64,000 bases of DNA from Lepus europaeus. Taxonomy: Eukaryota; Chordata; Mammalia; Lagomorpha; Leporidae. Location of the stretch: the NCBI RefSeq assembly GCF_033115175.1, contig NC_084827.1, positions 176,453,401 to 176,517,400 of the forward strand, read 5' to 3'. The notes under the pieces were generated by a model, which searched no databases, was not told where the DNA came from, and saw only the letters and a program-made list of their open reading frames with translations. Position numbers and translations under genes: made by a program. Below, one piece after another: positions 63,291-64,000 of this stretch (the stretch's first letter is position 1; each line of letters starts with the position of its first letter).

Positions 63291-63487
63291 GGGGCCAGCA
63301 CTGTGGTGCAGTGGGTTGCAGCACCAGCATCCCATTTAGGCACCCGTTCGAGTCCCAGCTGCTCCACTTCTGATCCAGCTTCCTGCTAATGGGCCTGGGA
63401 AAGCAACCAGGTCTTGAACTGGTGCCCACATGGGATGCCGGTGCTTCAGACCAGGGTGTTAACCTGCTGTGCCACAGCCCCGGCCCC
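63291..63487. repeat. Fold-back CSINE: two 5' halves in inverted orientation
   Basis: 63291-63404 is a plus-strand CSINE head half (GGGGCCAGCACTGTGGTGC to GGGCCTGGGAAAGC). 63405-63487 is a minus-strand head half (ACCAGGTCTTGAACTGGTGC to CCACAGCCCCGGCCCC). Both tail halves are missing, so the structure is an imperfect palindrome of about 83 paired bases. Confidence 0.85.
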
Positions 63488-63570
63488 ATAGTATTATTAA
63501 AATAAGTTACTTTTCTATTTTTACTTCTTTACTGAGTGTGTTTCTCATATATAGGAAACATTTTTGTTTT

Positions 63571-63818
63571 TTAACATTTATTTATTTGTTTGAAAGGCAG
63601 AGTTACAGAGAGACAGAGACAGAGACAGAGAGAGAGAGAGGGAGAGATCTCCATCCACTAGTTCACTCCCCAAATGGCGGCAATGGGCTGATCTGAAGCC
63701 AGGAGCCAAGAGCTTTTTCTGGCTCTCCCATGTGGGTGCAGGGGCTCAAGTACTTGGCCATCTTCTACTGCTTTCTCAGGCCATAACAGGGAACTGGATT
63801 GGTAGTGGAGCAGCTGGA
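63571..63818 (-). repeat. CSINE (outer), interrupted, runs to the insertion
   Basis: Minus-strand copy from AACATTTATTTATTTGTTTG to GGTAGTGGAGCAGCTGGA, where a T-run of a new SINE begins. Its head would lie beyond the window. Confidence 0.9.
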
Positions 63819-64000
63819 TTTTTTTTTTTTTTTTTTTGACAGGCAGAGTGGACAGTGAGAGAGAGACAGAGAGAAAGGTCTTCCTTTTCTGTTGTTTTAC
63901 CCCCCAATGGCCGCTGTGGCCGGCACACCGCGCTGATCCGAAGCCAGGAGCCAGGTGCTTCTCCTGGTCTCCCATGCGGGTGCAGTGCCCAAGGACTTGG
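63819..64000 (-). repeat. Young CSINE, cut by window edge
   Basis: Minus-strand copy with a 17-base T-run, GACAGGCAGAGTGGACAG and the GGTGCTTCTCCTGGTCTCCC block; its head lies outside the window. Confidence 0.92.

Noticed and set aside
63291-63375. Possible tRNA gene (B-box-like GTTCGAGTCC)
   Set aside because: It is the tRNA-derived head of a CSINE, lacking a full cloverleaf and terminator; the same applies to the other SINE heads.
42011-64000. Search for DIS3L2 coding exons
   Set aside because: No segment resembling the start of the DIS3L2 protein or its RNB domain was recognised; the region is treated as intron only.

Overview
The window looks like nuclear DNA from a lagomorph, most likely the European rabbit (Oryctolagus cuniculus). 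It is packed with tRNA-headed C-type SINEs (CSINEs), whose hallmarks are a GGGGCCGGCGC-type head, a GA/CT-rich 3' part and an AATAAATAAAT or poly(A) tail. The 3' ends of rabbit-type L1 elements at 30.84-31.14 kb and 62.86-63.29 kb support this. There are no bacterial-style genes; almost all open reading frames are chance frames in CpG islands, GC-rich unique sequence or SINEs.

The only protein-coding gene that can be read out is NPPC (C-type natriuretic peptide precursor) on the minus strand. Exon 1 coding is 13379-13290, exon 2 is 12877-12567 with the stop at 12589-12587, and a non-coding 3'UTR exon runs from 9741 to about 9250. It encodes a 126-residue prepropeptide with a signal peptide, a furin-type site and an intact C-terminal hormone ring. 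A TATA box, an inverted CCAAT box, a GC box and a CpG island lie upstream.

The second landmark is a CpG island at about 41.2-42.0 kb. By content and by conserved mammalian order (NPPC then DIS3L2, opposite strands) it is inferred to be the DIS3L2 promoter and non-coding first exon on the plus strand, with a donor at 41546. Everything to its right would then be DIS3L2 intron 1; no DIS3L2 coding exon was recognised.

Layout: 0-6.3 kb holds SINEs and two related ERV-type LTRs. 6.3-15.2 kb is almost SINE-free and contains NPPC. 16.5-22.3 kb is SINE-poor, GC-rich, unique sequence upstream of NPPC. 22.3-41 kb is intergenic, with many SINEs, old L1 fragments, MaLR LTRs and an AT palindrome. 41.2-42 kb is the DIS3L2 island. 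42-45 kb is mostly unique. 45-64 kb is dense nested repeats (L1, CSINE, MaLR, MER2, MER20, L2).

No undescribed biological system was found. The most unusual structures are three rearranged SINE configurations within 1.6 kb at the right end: a near-perfect inverted pair at 61.92-62.49 kb, a 43-base microinversion at 62.66-62.70 kb and a fold-back SINE at 63.29-63.49 kb. There is also a triplicated target site in a MER20, a degenerate gene-like stretch at 49.4-50.34 kb, and the AU-rich NPPC 3'UTR. Repeat family names come from recognising consensus sequence by eye; element boundaries are good to a few bases where a target-site duplication is given and to roughly 10-30 bases otherwise.
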